From contig NW_022145597.1 of the NCBI RefSeq assembly GCF_000002235.5, positions 1,457,501 to 1,521,500 on the forward strand: a stretch of DNA of 64,000 nt, written 5' to 3'. Shown one piece after another: positions 12,255 to 25,925 of the stretch. Below the pieces are notes generated by a model. The model saw nothing but the letters and a program-made list of their open reading frames with translations. It was not told the origin of the DNA and did no database searches. Origin of the DNA: Strongylocentrotus purpuratus. Taxonomy: Eukaryota; Echinodermata; Echinoidea; Camarodonta; Strongylocentrotidae. Within the stretch, counting starts at the first letter, position 1. Each line of letters starts with the position of its first letter. Made by a program: the position numbers and the translations under genes.

Positions 12255-12546
12255 TTAATGAATGCATATGATGCAAAATTACCTTAAGTTTTAAGAAACA
12301 GAAATAGAGAGATAGAGAGCGAGAGAGAGAGAAAAAAAAGTGGGCAGAGAAAGACAGAGAGAGGCGTTTAGGAAGGGATCATTTGCATGGATAACAAAAC
12401 GATATAGGAGAGAAAGAGAGAACAAAAGGACAAAAAGACAGACATCAAGGTGGAGAGAGAATGTTAAAATGTCGTATAAACGAACTATGAAATATATTTG
12501 GAACGTACTTTAAAAACATCTGCAGCTATGATTTTGATTTCATTTT

Positions 12547-12660
12547 CCTCCCATATCTCTATCACCCTCTCGCTCTCTCTATCTCCCTCTATCTATCTCT
12601 CTCTCTCTTCCTCTCTCGCCCCCCCCCCCCCCTCTCTCTCTCTCTGTCTCTTCCTCTCAC
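12547..12660. repeat. CT-rich tract with a C-run
   Basis: CTCTCTAT variants and (CT)n around a C14-class run at 12618-12632. A GA-rich counterpart lies at 12300-12460. Confidence 0.9.
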
Positions 12661-13242
12661 AAACTACTGTGTGTGATGCGGCAAACCCATCTCCTACCAA
12701 ATTACTCAATTTCCCTTCCGAATGCCAAATAGAGTTTTCTTTCAGACTGCCTGTCATTTCCCAGAGAAGCGAACATTGAAACGTCACCATGGTAATGAAA
12801 AACATAAGAAATACAAATCCCAGCATGCTCTCTCGAGACATAAATGGTGATATGTTGAGACGCAAAACATTCTAGAATCCAATCATTTTTATCTAAAACA
12901 CATCCTCTTCCGGCGATCCTCTCCATTAAATTGGATTATACTGATCTTTTACGTGTGCATGACAATCGCATCGTATACCAGCGAATTCAGGTTTACTTCT
13001 TTTTCTTTCTGCTTTCCATCCAGTCTCTCCATATTCATCTAAACACTGTGAGCAATTGTAAAACACAAATGCCGGTTGTTTCGCTTTATGGGGATAAATC
13101 ACTTTTCAATAGTTTTTGTTCTGCTCTTCATGACCAGAAGATGTTTTATTGGTATTATGTGAGGTCGTTTTGAAAGGCAATATGTGTACTCACAGAAATA
13201 TCCAGGACGACTCATGCTATATACTCATATTATTGATACATG

Positions 13243-13253
13243 TATCTCTCTCC

Positions 13254-13288
<35 letters not shown>

Positions 13289-13363
13289 CTTTTTTCTTTT
13301 TTTTCTTTTTTCTTTCTTTCTTTCTCTCTCTCTCTCTCTTTCTCGCGCTCTCTCTCTCTCTCA
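13243..13363. repeat. (CTTT)n and (CT)n pyrimidine tract
   Basis: TTTC tetranucleotide repeats passing into CT dinucleotides. Open frames over it are simple-sequence artefacts. Confidence 0.9.
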
Positions 13364-13855
13364 TACCATGATGGTCATAATATAGCTAGGTAAGATTTGA
13401 TACAAATCAAAAGAAGCTTATCAGAGCAAATAATCTTTTTCTTCTATCCTGTAAATGAGCTGATAATTAATAATATGAGCTTTCCTGGCAGCCTTTCAAC
13501 TAGAGTCCATAAATCCAATCTTTTATGTCTCTATTTGGCGGCAGGATTCAATTATTTTCCATTAAGATTGCCATTGAGTGGGGTAGAGTAATGCAGAGTC
13601 GATTTACGAGACAATTTACCACTGGTTTAACACGATTCAAGTATTTAGTTTTGCGGTTCTTTCGTCAGTGTTCAAATGTCAAGCCTCACTTTCAATGATA
13701 GACTTTTTAGCTCTGTTTGGTTTTTTCTGGTGAGAGCCTTCCGGATAAACAGTAAAAGGAGCACTTGGCTTTTAGAATGACAGAAACACCCAAATTTAAT
13801 TTTACCAACTTACGACCTTATTTAAAGCTAGACAAATAGTCATGTAGACTTTCAA

Positions 13856-14195
13856 TTGAATCAAGAGCTTTATCTGAACAGAAAGAAAGACACAACTCTC
13901 CGCTGTAATATCTGGGGCTTTGGGGGGGGGGGGGGGGGGCTTTCTTTCATTTTTTGCAGCATAGCTTCAGAAGTGTCACAAGATATACCTCAAGATATAA
14001 CATCTAGTCCATCAATTAACGTTTTTAAAAGGAGATATAAATCATTTTTAATCCAACAAAATAAATAAAGATCGATTATGTAAACGGTCTGGTTTTGGGG
14101 TTTTGGTTTGTTTTGTCCCCCCCCCCCCCCCCCCCCCTCTAGTAGTTTTTTTTTGATGAATGAAATAAAATTCAATTCAATTTAAAAAAAAAAAA
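13856..14195 (+). mobile_element. 3' end of a LINE (non-LTR retrotransposon), truncated
   Basis: The frame ending at 14068 closes with IPQDITSSPS followed by INVFKRRYKSFLIQQNK. This is the typical C-terminal tail of reverse-transcriptase ORFs in CR1/L2/Jockey-like LINEs (a short Pro/Ser segment, then FKxxYKxxL near the stop). A G18 run (13922-13939) interrupts the upstream reading. After the stop there is a short 3' UTR with a C21 run (14117-14137) and a tail of ATTCAATTCAATTT running into poly-A at 14183-14195. Only the last few dozen codons remain. Confidence 0.55.
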
Positions 14196-14239
14196 TGGTT
14201 GTCAATAAAGCCAAAGCGGTATTTTGACAACCGACGTGT

Positions 14240-16984
14240 AGTGCTGGGATTCAAATGTGAATACTCCCAAATCATGTTTTAAATACTGCTTTTGTGAGGG
14301 TATGTTTTTGTGGGAGGGAAGGTACTAAAAGAAATGAAATATTACTAATAGTCACAATTATGGACAAACACACATTTTTAGGAGGCCATAACATGTTTGC
14401 TTATTATAGCAGGCGGCTTGAAATATCAATTTCCAGTTCTAATAAACTGAGAATGAGGTGGATTAAACAACAAACAAAAACTGCTCTTGTTCGTCTGAAA
14501 TTGATTCTGAATATTTTCCATGAAATAAACGGAAGTTAAATACGAAGCTGACTTTGCTAATGTATTCTACCACTTAATACATCCAAACAAGAACTAACAT
14601 CTTACGTTGTAGAGACGTTCTGGATATTCTATCACAGGCGTTTTTTTTAACAATTTGTCAAGGACACCATACCCTTTAGGATACCACATCATTGGAAACC
14701 ATTTGTTCTCTTTATAGAACAAAGTTTGTGTATTATGAAAATCTAATGATCCTCCACTTCCCGCCAATAACCACAAACTGGTGTTTGATAACATTGAGTA
14801 AACATATTCCAAACATATTCCAGAAATTAATATTGGGTTCGAAGACGAAAATTACCAAAATAAGAAAGGAAAACAAACTGCTTGTGGGTATGTGCTGTCT
14901 CAAGTTTCACAGCTGCAATAAACTGTAATGAAATGAATTTAATTAAAACGAGTATCACATTCACCCTACAGAGTGTTTAACTGAATACATTTACAAAAAA
15001 CAAAGATGCCGCATTGCGTCTGGTCTACATAAAAATAATATCTACATTTTGTTTCTCAACCCACTGAATACACTACGTGGGCTGATTACCTGGACAGTCA
15101 CGGAATTCTATTCCGAACAAAGCGATTAAATTAAATAACAAGTGAAAAAGTGGAGCAATTTCCTCTTGTGAATTGCCGCAATTGCATTGGGAGCTGTCAG
15201 TCCGCTGGTTGGCATCAATTTGTGAATTAAATTCGGAAAGAATTCAAATATAATGCCACGTCGTCATCAGTACAGTATGTCACCTAGACGTACAACGTTC
15301 TAACACAACCGTAACCCTGTTACTATCTTGAAAATAAAATCAGAAAAAACAAAATTACGTTTCACTTTTAAGGTGGAGCAGGCAAGAGTCATTAATAATT
15401 TTGCCTAGTTTATAAAGAACAGGGGAGACTGAAATGGCAAATAAGCATTGATAAGTGTCCTTTCAGAATCTTTTAACTTGATTAATCTTAGTTAATACAG
15501 AAGAGGGAAGCACCTTTGAATGAGTACCTTGTAGTATAGTGGTGTATTACTTGCTCCAGAGGCGGGAAAACAGCACATGAAAGTCATTTTACATTAAGCA
15601 CATTAAAATCTATTTAAAATGACGGAACATAATACACTTTCTGCGCGTGCCTTTAGACAGATAACCTCCTCTCAACAATGAGTTGTACTATTGGTAGATG
15701 GAGGTAGGGGGTGGGAATTGGGGATGTAAAAATCCTTCTTGAAGTTGCGATAGTGCAAAAGAAGAGGGAGGAAAACGTGATATTGTGTTTCTTCTCACAA
15801 GTATGACAACTGACACATTCTGCTTGAATTGCATTTTCGTTTCGTGTTTTCATCCTTAAAGACATCGTTTGACAATGAGATGCATGGCCCTACGTGTTAT
15901 TATTGTCTGTGACATGGTATAATATTGAAGCCCTATACAAAATGCGCTCCAAAATGATCATGAAGTTCGTCAAAAAGTAAAACATTTTGAGTGACCGGTT
16001 TTTACCTTACTCATTCCCCGCGATAGACTGTAGTGTTATGATTTTGTTGTTGTTGTTATTTCGTTTTCAAATCATAAACATCTTGATAATCAGACTGGCG
16101 ATCAGCTTGTAAAAGTCATGGGATTCCTGACTGACCTAAAGGTTTATAATTAGGATTACAGTATGAGCTAAATCCCCGATTTTGTTTCACAATCCAAGGC
16201 AATGTTACCGAGTCTCTTTACAGACAAGCTGAGTTTTTTCTTTATTTAGTGCAGACATCATCTATGATGCATATCTCTATTCATTATCATTGTGTAGTGA
16301 GACGTCTAGAATGAGATTTATCACCAGGTCTCAAGCACACTATTAGTTCATTCACCCCTACGTCTGATAATAAATATAGACTCATTAATTTTACTCCTAC
16401 ATTTATTCACATTTCTCATAAGTCTGGAGAAAACCACACTTTAATTGATCATTGAGAAGAAACACAAAACCGAATGAATATTCTTTTTTGTATTCTGCCC
16501 ACGACACACGAAACGGCCCATTATGTTTAACAGATGTAGTCCACTTGTTATTATTATCTATATTCGTTTAGACTCTGGAGCTACTTGGTATTTCATATCC
16601 TGCGATATCATTCGCATGGTTGAGATATTCAGTTGCAATGTATCCTCTTCGCCGTGTATACGTGAACTGCACGAAAATGAATGTGGAAAAAGATATATGA
16701 AAGGAGTCAAAACATAAAGGGTGAAAGAGAAAAACACAGGAAGGTTAATGGTGGGGAAAAGAAAGAAGAAAGAGAAGGAAAAGTTCTATATGCCAATTTT
16801 AGCTGGAAAGTGTACCAGGAATAAAATATAATTACTTACATAAAAATGATTTTCAACGCTGCTTTTGTAATTATTAACATGGTTGTCAAGGCATGGATCA
16901 TGCACCGTGCACTGCAAAATATTGTTCTTGAGCACCTTTCTTATTCAATTAACATTTAATTATGTCACTATAATATACACATGC
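14240..16984. other. No gene seen
   Basis: Short frames only. A minus frame at 15653-15865 includes CVSCHTCEKKHN but lacks splice support. Confidence 0.45.
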
Positions 16985-17350
16985 ACACTACCAAACATCA
17001 AGTTAGTCAATATTCTATATAGGTACAAACGAAATGATACAACCTATGTTACACTGCTGATATATTTAATGAATGTTCATACAATTTTAAGACATCACAT
17101 CTGAAGAAGATAAAAAACGGATAAAAAACTCTTCATCCTATCAATTACAGCAGTATAACATAGATTGGATTATTTTGTTTGTACACTGGTACACTACCAA
17201 ACACTAAGGTAGTCAATATCTTAAGTACAAACAAAATGATACAATCTATGTTACACCGCTGATAATTATATTTAATGAATGTTCATGAAATTTTAAAACA
17301 TCACATCTGAAGAACATTAAAAAAACGGATAAAAAACTCTTTATCCTATC
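16985..17350. repeat. Direct duplication of a ~159-bp unit plus an internal inverted segment
   Basis: Units 16985-17142 and 17191-17350 share ACACTACCAAAC, ATGATACAA, CTATGTTACA, CATCACATCTGAAGAA and CGGATAAAAAACTC. The spacer 17149-17184 is the inverse of 17225-17260 (32 of 36 positions pair), so unit 2 can fold with the spacer. Confidence 0.75.
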
Positions 17351-20016
17351 GAGGATATCGATCGATTTGCCCGACTCATTCTTCCTTTTTACAAAAACCC
17401 AGTTTTAGCAAGCTCCATGTATACCTCAAAATCGATTTAACGAACTATGTTGAAAATAAAATGAAACTACTAGAGATCAGGTCTTGTGAATGATCTTTCT
17501 AAAAAAAAACCTAGTTTGGTTCGTGATGACGTCGTGTTTTCAATAGCATGAATGGTAGTAGTGATTTTTTTCGTCGCTGACTTTTCATCTTGACATGGAT
17601 AAGCTGTTATTGTGAGAAGCACGAAAACAAACTCGAAGGAAGGTGGAAAGGATGCAATGAGCACCTGTTCATGATTTCAGCCGATTTGACAAACCTAAAG
17701 ATAGGTTATGGGGAACATTATATTGTGGCGGTTACGGCTGCAATCAAAGGTGCATTCAAAAAGTAGAAATGAAGAAATAAGATTACATGAAGTTGATTGG
17801 TCTGTAATTTTCCGACTTAGTTTGAAAGTGTCAAAGAGGAAATATGTAGACCAGGATAACAACAGGAACAAATCCGTGTAGCTGTTATAAGAATCATTTC
17901 ATTCTGCACGAACCATCTATGAGTTTGTTTTTTTATTCCAGTGCCTTTTGATTAATCTTTAACGACATCTTTATATCACTATTTATAACTCTGTACCCAT
18001 GATGCTAGCTTGACAAATGAGATTAATTTTGTCCATCATATTATCGGGTGATGTAATTGACCGAAAAAGGTTTCAGTTCAGACTCGCAAAAAGGGAATTA
18101 TTGATTGGAATTTACGACGTTTCGAGTTTGAGAATGTTTTATCGTCTCCCAAAAGGTTGGGCAGAAAGAGATATAGTGCTCCGCTGTACTGTACATGTTA
18201 GGAGAGAAAGATGTAACGAGAGAGAGGAAGAGCGAGGGAGACTGAGAGAGGGAGGAAGAGAATAGATAACAGACGGTGAAATATTATGACAACTGTCTAC
18301 TTTAGAATTAAACAAATATATTTGGTTTCATTTAATATCAAGGAAATTTCAAACAAAGATTCTGACAACTGTCTTTTTTAGAATAGGCACCTGAAAACCT
18401 GACCTTTTTTCAGTAAATTCTGACGAAAACCTGAGAAAGGATATGAAAATACATAGAATCCTTTGGTTGATGTTTGGAAAAAAATCTTTGCGAGCGTGTT
18501 CCGAACATTTTGCCTTCTAATTTACACATATTTAGATAATATACAAGATATTGGAACAGTTTATACATTTCATCAAATTCACACGTCGTAAACAAAAGTA
18601 GAACATTTTACTAAAGCACAAAGCCACAAGAATAACCTAAACATTGGAAATGGATCGTCTACCACTCCTGTGTGTATCCCTAACTTACCCCGCCGCCATA
18701 GGCAACACGGTTTTTGTTTTAATAATTCAATTTCCATCGAAGTGTCTCAGCAAATGAAACAACATATTGTCTCATTTCATCCTTAATCAATATCTCTCTC
18801 CCAATATTATTACCATAATAGAATTTTCTCACTCAGAACGTGGCACTGCAATATTGCGGACATGATGGCTTTATTTGTCGCCTACTCACGGAACTTTCTA
18901 AAGAAACATAGTCCGTACGTGAAGTAACATGAAACGCAGCCTTTGGCATAACATAACGTACTTTTATTATGACCCAACACACTTTATCTTAAATCATTAT
19001 TAATCCACATAGCCTACCTCTCCCATTTAGTGCAAACTCCCGAATACCACCACCTATACCTCAGTTAAAAACTCAGGCGTAGACATATTTGCTAGACTGG
19101 GTATTAGACTGTGAGTGTGATAAATCATCACAGAGTCGCATAGTTCCTTAGATCATGTTTAATTATGTTTTCTTCTGATTTAGCAGATGAACATGGGGTC
19201 ATAACTCCTTGCGCCAATGGAAAAAAAATCATCTCGATTAAATAAGAAATTTGAAACACAGCTCAAAATAAGTTCTTGACTTATGTAAGCTAATAAGAAA
19301 GCAGGCATACTCTTCCAGCAAGCTTATTATATGCGAATGTTTTTTTTCAACCATCTTCGAACATTAAAATACACTCCCTTACAATGCTTTTTATTCATTT
19401 TCTTTTGCTGCGTACAGGATGTAATATGGTGACAAGTTTTTGTGTAAAAAAAATGTAATTTACGTTCGTCTTGCAAACTTCTAGGCAAATTTAGAATAAT
19501 TCATGTTTGTAATAATAAGATGGAAACATATTTTCAGTAATGAGGAACATATCTTAAAATAAAACATATTTAAAAAAGACTAAAGGAATGTTGAGGCTGT
19601 GGAGTTATTAACGGAAGCGCCATGAAGACCATCGTTTCCGCTATTTGCTAACTTTTCTGTCAAATTAACCATTCATGCACATTCTATGTGTAGCGAGATG
19701 TAGCATTACTTGTTTCCTTTCATATTCATATTGCAGTGTTGTGGTATGAGATTTCTTCCCGCGTTGCCTCTTCTACGTTCAGCAAATGGATCTTTCAAGT
19801 CAAGGTTTTGGAACTAGTATTAAAAGTATATTTTCATATGTGCTATCTAACTTCTAACAGAACTGGTCAATTGAACGAAATAATACAAAATAAAGGGCAC
19901 TAAATCTATGTAATTGCAAGGGGGAAAAGATGAGAAATACTTATATTAGAACGATAATTGTGATGCCACCCATGGAAGCCTCATCAGCTCAATATCGTTC
20001 TTCCTGGGGGCGGGGG
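17351..20016. other. No firm gene
   Basis: Apart from the weak frame at 18017, A+T-rich. A strong acceptor at 19188 (GTTTTCTTCTGATTTAGCAG) opens 18 codons to a stop. Confidence 0.4.
18017..18265 (+). CDS. 82-codon ATG open frame, weak coding candidate
   Basis: The frame (MRLILSIILSGDVIDRKRF and onward) is rich in Arg, Leu and Asp and contains several CpG-bearing codons up to about 18210. It then runs into a GA-rich purine tract that gives a Glu/Arg tail. No splice sites decide the matter and I recognise no family. The second half is clearly simple repeat. Confidence 0.15.
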   Translation: MRLILSIILSGDVIDRKRFQFRLAKRELLIGIYDVSSLRMFYRLPKGWAERDIVLRCTVHVRRERCNEREEERGRLREGGRE

Positions 20017-20345
20017 GGGGGGGCTGCAATTAGTATTACCCCAGCATTTACCCGGTACCCATTTACACCTGGGTTGAGAGTGGCACATGTGGTTTAATGT
20101 CTTGCCAAAGCATTTTTAATTCGTATCATGCCACAAGGCTAATCCGTGCAAAACACACAGCACAGTCCAATGAGCATGAACAGTAACTGCTATTACGAAT
20201 GCGTGCAAGTATGCATAGGCATTGAAGCAATGGCTCGCTCGCATGTACAAAGCCCTATAACCGTAGCGTGCATGCAGCCTTATGGCAGCCTATGAGGTAA
20301 TAGTGCCTGGCTGTGATTCGAACCCTTAACCCCTTGAATTGAAAT
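20017..20345 (-). mobile_element. tRNA-derived SINE in reverse, containing a 173-bp block repeated elsewhere
   Basis: On the minus strand: GGTTCGAATCACAGCC (B box) near 20330, then a middle block (20124-20296) that also occurs alone at 31386-31580, then CTTTGGCAAGACATTAAACC and AATGGGTACCGGGTAAATG. Either the middle block is part of a longer SINE or it is an insertion. Confidence 0.45.
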
Positions 20346-23300
20346 TCAAGGGAATGAAGCACAATACCACGACATCTTCACATAAGGATTTAAATCGCAT
20401 GGAAACAACTCGGGGGGGGGGGGTAACTAGGAGGATCTGTCATTTTGTCATACTCATCTGATAATCGTGTCTTAAATAAATAAGTGCTTATGCCTTACCC
20501 AACCTAGATATCATGCAAGGAAGCATACCAAATAGAAGAGGTCGATTTCGCACTGGGTCAAGGCACCGTTTTCGAAGCCAGGTCTAATTAAAAGATCATT
20601 AATTCTTTAAATAAGAAATGAGACGTCAGAGCTGGGAGATTATCATAAACGATGAAGACGCGTGAGTCGCATCCATGAACACTATTAGATAATTTGAAGC
20701 TCATAAAGAGAGATCAGATCGGAAGTGAGCTAATCAGACCAAAGGGCAGGGGGAGTGCCATCAACCAAATAAGATGAAGGTTGCAGTTATAGACACCCTT
20801 TTAAAAGGCTATTATAAAACAATTATAGGGATCAGTGAAATCATTTTGATCATTTAGCTTAATACATATTCTATTTACTACAGTTTTAGGGACTATATTT
20901 CGCTTACAAGAAACTTAAATATATAATATTAACTTTTGTTTTCAATGAAGAAAAAAATTGAAATAATTATTATATGTCAAGGTAATATTAAACAGGCCAT
21001 AGTTGAAGTCTCAAACCATTTTTACAACTTTATTTCCTCCTGACAATAAAGACATACTTCATTCTATAAATAACATGAAGCAGATTCGTCAAATTAAGTT
21101 TTCAAATTTAATTAATTCGATAATCTCAAACTTAGAATGGTTGCGTATGTGTGAGTGAGAAGAATTGTCGATACAAATATATAAGAACTTAAAATAAACC
21201 AAAATAGTTGCTGTCAAAAAGATGAATTCATTTCAATAATGCTCTTACAAGATAACATGTTGATTGTCACATCTTAGATATCTTGTAGGTTGTAGTATTT
21301 TGGTCAATACGCTGAATTAAAATGTTTCACAATCTACGGCTATAATTAGATTCATTCTGATATGCAGAGGTAAACCTCTCCCCCCCCCCCCCACACACAC
21401 CATCAAAAAATTAAATAACGCCACGTTTGTTATCTTTAATTTTTAAGTGTACACAATTCACTTAGCTCTGTGTCATCAGATACAAAACATGTGAGATCTT
21501 TTACACTCACGTCATGAAACAATTCGCAATGGTTAGCCGCGTCTATATGAAGGATCCTTAAATCTGTTCAGTGAGGGAGCTGCTATATTGGGACCAAAAC
21601 GTCAAAATAATTCCTGATTAGAACTCAAAAACCAATCGTTTACACAAACATATATCTAATAATTGTAGTTTGTCAAAAATTGACAGATTAATGATGTCAT
21701 TGGGGATTTCTTTTTGGTTGTAATGATTTTAAGCACCATTTATTTCATCATAACTCAAGGGCGATTGATCAACACTTGATTCCAAATGTACTACTAGGTG
21801 CTAAAAATATATGTTTTTGTCCGACTTTACCTCTCTCGAGACTGGAAGTCTTTGGATGCGAGATGTCATAAAATATTAATAGGCCTAGTGGTATGCGTAC
21901 TGGCGTCTTCTGGGTGACTTATGACCATTATAGCGTATGGTTTAAGACAGGTGCGATACTTTTTCAGTCTTTCCTTAAGCTACATCTTTCAATGCCAACT
22001 ACAACCTTTTTAAAACTCACTTTATACTCAGGAATACATTCTAAATACAATTAATCAGATTAATCAGATCTGTGGTGGAAAGAGGGGTGGGAGAGAGTGT
22101 GAGAGAGGGAGACAGTTGTGTGCGTGTGTGTGTGTATATGTGTGCGTATAAATAGAGTGGAATGCCTGAGGGTGACCTCAGTTATCATTTCTTACATAAA
22201 TAGATGTATTTTAAAGCGCAATCGTATAAGATGAAATATGACCACATGACGGATAATAATATTGCTCTCTCCACTTCAATGCAATTATGTTTCAACTTTG
22301 ACCTACAGCCTCGATTAAATGAGACATCACACAGGGAAATCATGAATTTGCCTTTTGTACGTTTTGTTTATAGAATTATGGATGGGTATCTTATAATATT
22401 TCCATAGGCGCATCTTAATATTCCGACTGCAGCAGCATCCTGAAAGGTATTTTCACATTAGTGTGCATTAAACAGAGTGAGAAAATGTTAGACATATATT
22501 ATAGCTATTTGCTACAGGTGAAATGTAGATAACTATATATACGTTAATCCGTAGCAACGATGATAATCCCTTTTACCAATACCAGCCACAGACAGTACAA
22601 GAAATACACCCCTCTTCAACTCCTCTTCTGAACCTTAATGAAAAGAGTCTTCATTGAAAGCCTTTGCGTATGAGAAACGAACACCTGTGCCTCCTAGGGC
22701 GATTATTTAGGTCCAGTCAGCCCTGTAATAAGTCTCTTTTCTCTATCCTCTTAGTGCTCTACTCCACTTTTCCGCCAGCTATAAATAAAGTGAAGGAGGC
22801 AAGTAAATGTCGCCAGCCAAATGCGATCCCTATATTAATTTTCGTGCGTGTTGCCCTCTTTTCTCATTTCGGTTGCTGATAAATTATACGTGGAATGTTT
22901 CTTATATTCCGTTCTTGTTTACGAATATACCAAGTTTCGCCATAGTGGAAATGTTTAGTCGGAAGTACGGCACTCGTTAAATACGAAGCGGAGGCCTTTA
23001 GGCTGCTGTATTTCGCCCTTTGTTTGTCTCACTCTTTATTCTCTTGTTGGATAGCTTAAATGTATATTGAATATCATAATTATGATTTGGTAATTGTTAT
23101 AATTAGAATATCGATACAAAGAATGCAATTGGCGAAAGCTACCTTAACAAATACGGTTTGTTTTCTTCCTAAAACGTTACCTCTATTAAAATTCGCTCTT
23201 CCTTTCGGTTAAATCCTAAATAAAGTACAAAGACAAAAAAGAAAAGAAAAAATAACGCAACAGCAATACGTTTTAACAAACAGCAGCAACAAACATAACA

Positions 23301-24459
23301 CCATGAAAGAAAAAAGTAACACAAATTGACAACAAAAAGAGGGATCTCCTTCTCATATCTGATATCATAGAAAATAACTTTCATAAATGAAGTAACCGTG
23401 GTAACAACATGATTTCCTTGAAAATTGTAGACGAGTAAACCATGACATATTCGCATGACAACAACTTTGAAGCATGACTTTGATTTGCCATATAGGTGCC
23501 TTCGAATATATGTTTACATTAGACAAACCCAAAGTTGTATATTAACCTGTAAGTTGTATATGCACGCAATGGCCTGATATTTTTTACTGTTTTGTTTCTC
23601 AGAAGAATTCATAGTAAAAAGACACCCAAAGGATAACCTGATTTAACCTGATTTAAACGGGAATTGTACTTTAACCCACAGTACACTCATTTTTGTTGTC
23701 ATCATTTAAAATTCAGTATTCGAGGAAGATAAATACGGCTTTGTTGCCCGTTGGTAAACCTCAAGTAGTAGAAGGAGGAGTGGTTTTACATCGCGGTTAT
23801 GATAAGAGTGCATCATTCGATCATTCTAGACAAGACTTACATGAGGACTGATGTAATAATCTTACGATTCGGTTAGCAGTACTGTATATGTGCCGTGATA
23901 CAAACCACTCAGATGCAGACTAACTGAGCACAAAACCGAGAAGAAGGAATTAATTGCTGGGAGGGAGATTGATTTGTGTCCAGTTGTATAATGTTGTATA
24001 ATGTATCTATAGATCAGGTGATGCAAAACTAAAAATCAGGTTCTCTCCACGTTAAACTTTTGCTTGTGATTTCTCAGAATCTTGCAAAAACTCTTAAAGA
24101 CAGGGTTAGAATTTTCAGGCAAACTACTTTTCTTAAAACCACTTTGATAGCAGATTCGGAAACGCGATATCATGTCCGCTATTGCAATCACAGCGCGATA
24201 TACTGAGATATTGCCAATTTTTGCCATATCAAAAGTCTATTCTAATATATCTATACACCAAATCAGTGAGAAGTACATGTGAGTGTACCGTATCCTGTTG
24301 TATCCTTTTACAATAAGAAACCCCAATATTTTTGTCATACTTTGTGAAGATCTCTTTGTCTCTTCACAAGTACTTTAATTCAAAAACTGTCTGACACATG
24401 AAAAGTTAAAATGGATGGAATTTGTACCCAGTATATTTTCCATAAAATAAATATGATAA
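20346..24459. other. No gene seen
   Basis: A+T-rich, with G9 at 20411, a C-run with CACACAC at 21379 and a short GT tract near 22120. No frame has splice or composition support. Confidence 0.5.
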
Positions 24460-24516
24460 GATGTATGTCAGAAAGTACGATGTATGTCAGAAAGTACGAT
24501 GTATGTCAGAAAGTAC
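24460..24516. repeat. Three perfect tandem copies of a 19-bp unit
   Basis: GATGTATGTCAGAAAGTAC occurs three times without change (24460, 24479, 24498). Confidence 0.9.
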
Positions 24517-25544
24517 GACTCATGCTCCATAAACCCTCGATAACATGCATGCCATGTTTCCCACATTTATGACATCTCAAGCATTTATTACGCTTCGGTC
24601 AATATTATCTGTCTATACTTTCGAACCACAACAATTATGCTTGGAATACTTTCAAAAGTGAAAAATACATACCGGTATATATACTGATCCAGTACAGAAT
24701 TGACACTGTGATTTTTTTATTTATAAATGACGTTAACATCTTGCGTTCATATTGCACTTAATACATCTGCGAAGTCTCTAAGCGCTCTACATGAACATTA
24801 TTACCTTGGTCATCGGATTCAGGCTTGTCCTAACACAAAGTATGCACAGTCTCCACTCCGTGGGGATCATTCCAGCCAGGTGCCATTTTTCAGTCACTCG
24901 AATTCTGACCAAACTACAATGACTTTCGAATCCTATCGGGTACACATTTTTAACGAGGGTGCAGAAAAGTAAATGTAGATTAAAGTTTCGCCAAAGGACA
25001 ATAATACTTGGTTGATTCGCATTACTGTTATGCAATGCAAGAATACTTCACTTTAAAATCAAATCCCGTCCTCTTAAAAAGGTATTTGATAAAACGCTTT
25101 CCATCGCAGTTATATAACACTGCACACATTAGTCCACATGGGTCGGCCACTTTGGCATACATTTTAAAATAGTATATTATTTCTAAATTAAGCTAAATCC
25201 AAGCACTTTTATATGCAATGTACGCGATGAAAATATACCTTAAGTAATACAAGTCGTGATATTGAATAGAAGCTAAGATCGTAATATAATGCTCGTAAGT
25301 AATTCATGGCGCCAGTTCACCAAGGTTTTCAGTGGAGCTTTCATCCACTCGTGGCGGGCAGTAAACCGACACAGTCCTATAGCAAGTGGTTTCTATGTGC
25401 TTACTAAAATGTCTTCTGTCGGGTGTGTTCAAAGACGAAAGCTTTTATTGCGTCATCAGCTTCGCTCTCACCCGTTCGAGGACCGAGTGGGAACTTCGAT
25501 AAAGAAATAAATATAGTCTTACATTTCAAGACTTTTTGTCTTAA

Positions 25545-25731
25545 AGTCCCACTGCACTACCTGTAGCTACTTGTTCCCTCTTTATAGAAAAAATGCCTGA
25601 GCGATGCCTGTTGGTCCCCCATGATCCCCTTTTTCTTATGTTAATTGAGAGCTGAGTTGAGAAGATAACCACCTGTCAGTGACCTTCCCTGGTGGTCTAA
25701 TCCCCCCTGGCCAAACTAGTACAGATGGGCT
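25545..25731 (+). mobile_element. TTAA-type short repeat (family 5), copy 2
   Basis: 187 bp between TTAA at 25541-25544 and 25732-25735, starting AGTCCCACTGCACTACCTG and ending ACAGATGGGCT. Same internal blocks as copies 1 and 3, including CCCCCATGATCCCCTTTTTC. Confidence 0.7.
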
Positions 25732-25847
25732 TTAAATCAATCAAAGCCTCATGGGTGACCTACATGTGCATCAAACAAGACGATGTCGGTACTGAACTGA
25801 ATGGAAAGGTGATTTTTAGTTTGGGTTAATGATTTGATCAAGTGGAT

Positions 25848-25925
25848 ACGTCACCTGATTGTGGATCACATGGTTCGCGGTTCGAGTCCCCCCATGGTAT
25901 TGATGCCCTTTGGGAAGACATTAAA
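25848..25925 (+). mobile_element. tRNA-derived SINE head (second family)
   Basis: CACATGGTTCGCGGTTCGAG then TCCCCCC matches the head at 1765-1790, followed by a shortened body (CCCTTTGGGAAGACATTAAA) and a small duplication of ACATGTTAAA. Truncated 3' end. Confidence 0.45.

Noticed and set aside
15653..15865. Minus-strand frame with CVSCHTCEKK
   Set aside because: Two CxxC-like pairs but no second half of a zinc finger and no splice sites.
16523..16717. Retropepsin-like LDSGATWYFIS in a 64-codon frame
   Set aside because: Isolated resemblance; no flanking gag, reverse-transcriptase or LTR signals within several kilobases.
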